Assembly: GCA_963732415.1 (NCBI GenBank)
Contig: CAVSZK010000018.1
Coordinates: 1-22,352 of the forward strand
Source of the DNA: RPQJ01 sp963732415
Lineage (GTDB): Bacteria; Pseudomonadota; Gammaproteobacteria; Steroidobacterales; Steroidobacteraceae
Direction of reading: 5' to 3'
DNA: 22,352 nt
The position numbers were made by a program, and so were the translations under genes. Under the pieces are notes generated by a model, which worked only from the letters and a program-made list of their open reading frames with translations, searched no databases and was not told the origin of the DNA. Within the stretch, counting starts at the first letter, position 1, and each line of letters starts with the position of its first letter. Positions 22,271 to 22,352 of this stretch are shown here, piece by piece.

Positions 22271-22298
22271 ATTATACTTGAAAAGGTATATTCATCAA
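22271..22298 (-). promoter_or_regulatory. Sigma70-type promoter of the HigBA-like module
   Basis: On the minus strand TTGATG (22293-22298) and TATAAT (22271-22276) are separated by 16 bases. The -10 is a perfect consensus and the -35 matches TTGACA in its first four bases. The expected transcription start (about 22264-22265) coincides with the toxin ATG. Confidence 0.75.
22273..22290. promoter_or_regulatory. Operator-like dyad in the HigBA-like promoter
   Basis: TATAC (22273-22277) and GTATA (22286-22290) form an inverted repeat with an eight-base spacer that covers the -10 box and most of the promoter spacer. This is where an autorepressing HTH antitoxin would bind. Binding is inferred from position. 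Confidence 0.5.
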
Positions 22299-22352
22299 TC
22301 GCCATCGGGCCACCGGAGTTGCAGGATCAAGCAATTGGGTTCACGTCCACGA

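Noticed and set aside
1..22352. CRISPR arrays, tandem repeat arrays or a defence gene cluster
   Set aside because: No regularly spaced repeats were seen and no gene resembles known defence nucleases or effectors apart from the two toxin-antitoxin modules.

Overview
The window looks like a piece of a high-GC betaproteobacterial chromosome, probably Burkholderiales or a relative. The clues are the gene set on the right (a short HPF/RaiA protein, a YccA-type Bax-inhibitor protein, NhaR, DUF3616, GlgC), the high GC of that part, and IS1111-group and IS91-type elements. This is inference from gene content; no search was run.

Left part, 1 to about 11000, is accessory. It opens with the 3' end of a tRNA and a terminator. 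Next come a frame-broken gene remnant (82-301, minus) and the 3' part of an IS630-type transposase gene (387-737). Then follows a run of genes for exported proteins: on the minus strand an unknown beta-rich exported protein and a metallo-beta-lactamase-fold enzyme, and on the plus strand an orphan ABC-type substrate-binding protein, two unknown secreted proteins and an alpha/beta hydrolase with a complete Ser-Asp-His triad. Base composition is visibly more AT-rich around 5100-6470. After this comes a minus-strand gene that joins an integrase N-terminal domain to a phage terminase small subunit, then about 1 kb without a recognisable gene, a complete IS1111-group element with 12-bp subterminal inverted repeats (8686-8697 and 10061-10072), a decayed IS91-type transposase, and the last 30 or so codons of an elongation factor P gene.

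Middle part, 11080-13753, is a minus-strand operon read in the order HPF/RaiA ribosome-associated protein, YccA-like membrane protein, TFIIB-type zinc-ribbon protein (broken by an in-frame TGA), and GlgC (ADP-glucose pyrophosphorylase). The theme is stress survival plus glycogen storage.

Right part, 13956-20623, has a plus-strand run of DUF3616 protein, diacylglycerol-kinase-family lipid kinase and calcineurin-like phosphoesterase. Then come a small ORF and a TerB-like protein facing the regulator NhaR. Divergent from nhaR are a small membrane protein, a CaCA-family Na+/Ca2+ antiporter and a PsiE-family membrane protein. A 13-bp dyad of the LysR T-N11-A type lies between nhaR and the antiporter side.

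The right edge, 21088-22264, has two toxin-antitoxin modules facing each other tail to tail: a ParE/RelE-type module with a damaged toxin end, and a HigBA-like module with a clear sigma70-type promoter, an operator-like dyad and apparently no leader. The observations most worth following up are the integrase-terminase chimera, the shared leader and signal-peptide region of two otherwise unrelated exported proteins, the IS1111 element's likely guide-RNA region, the elongation factor P fragment, and the leaderless toxin-antitoxin promoter.
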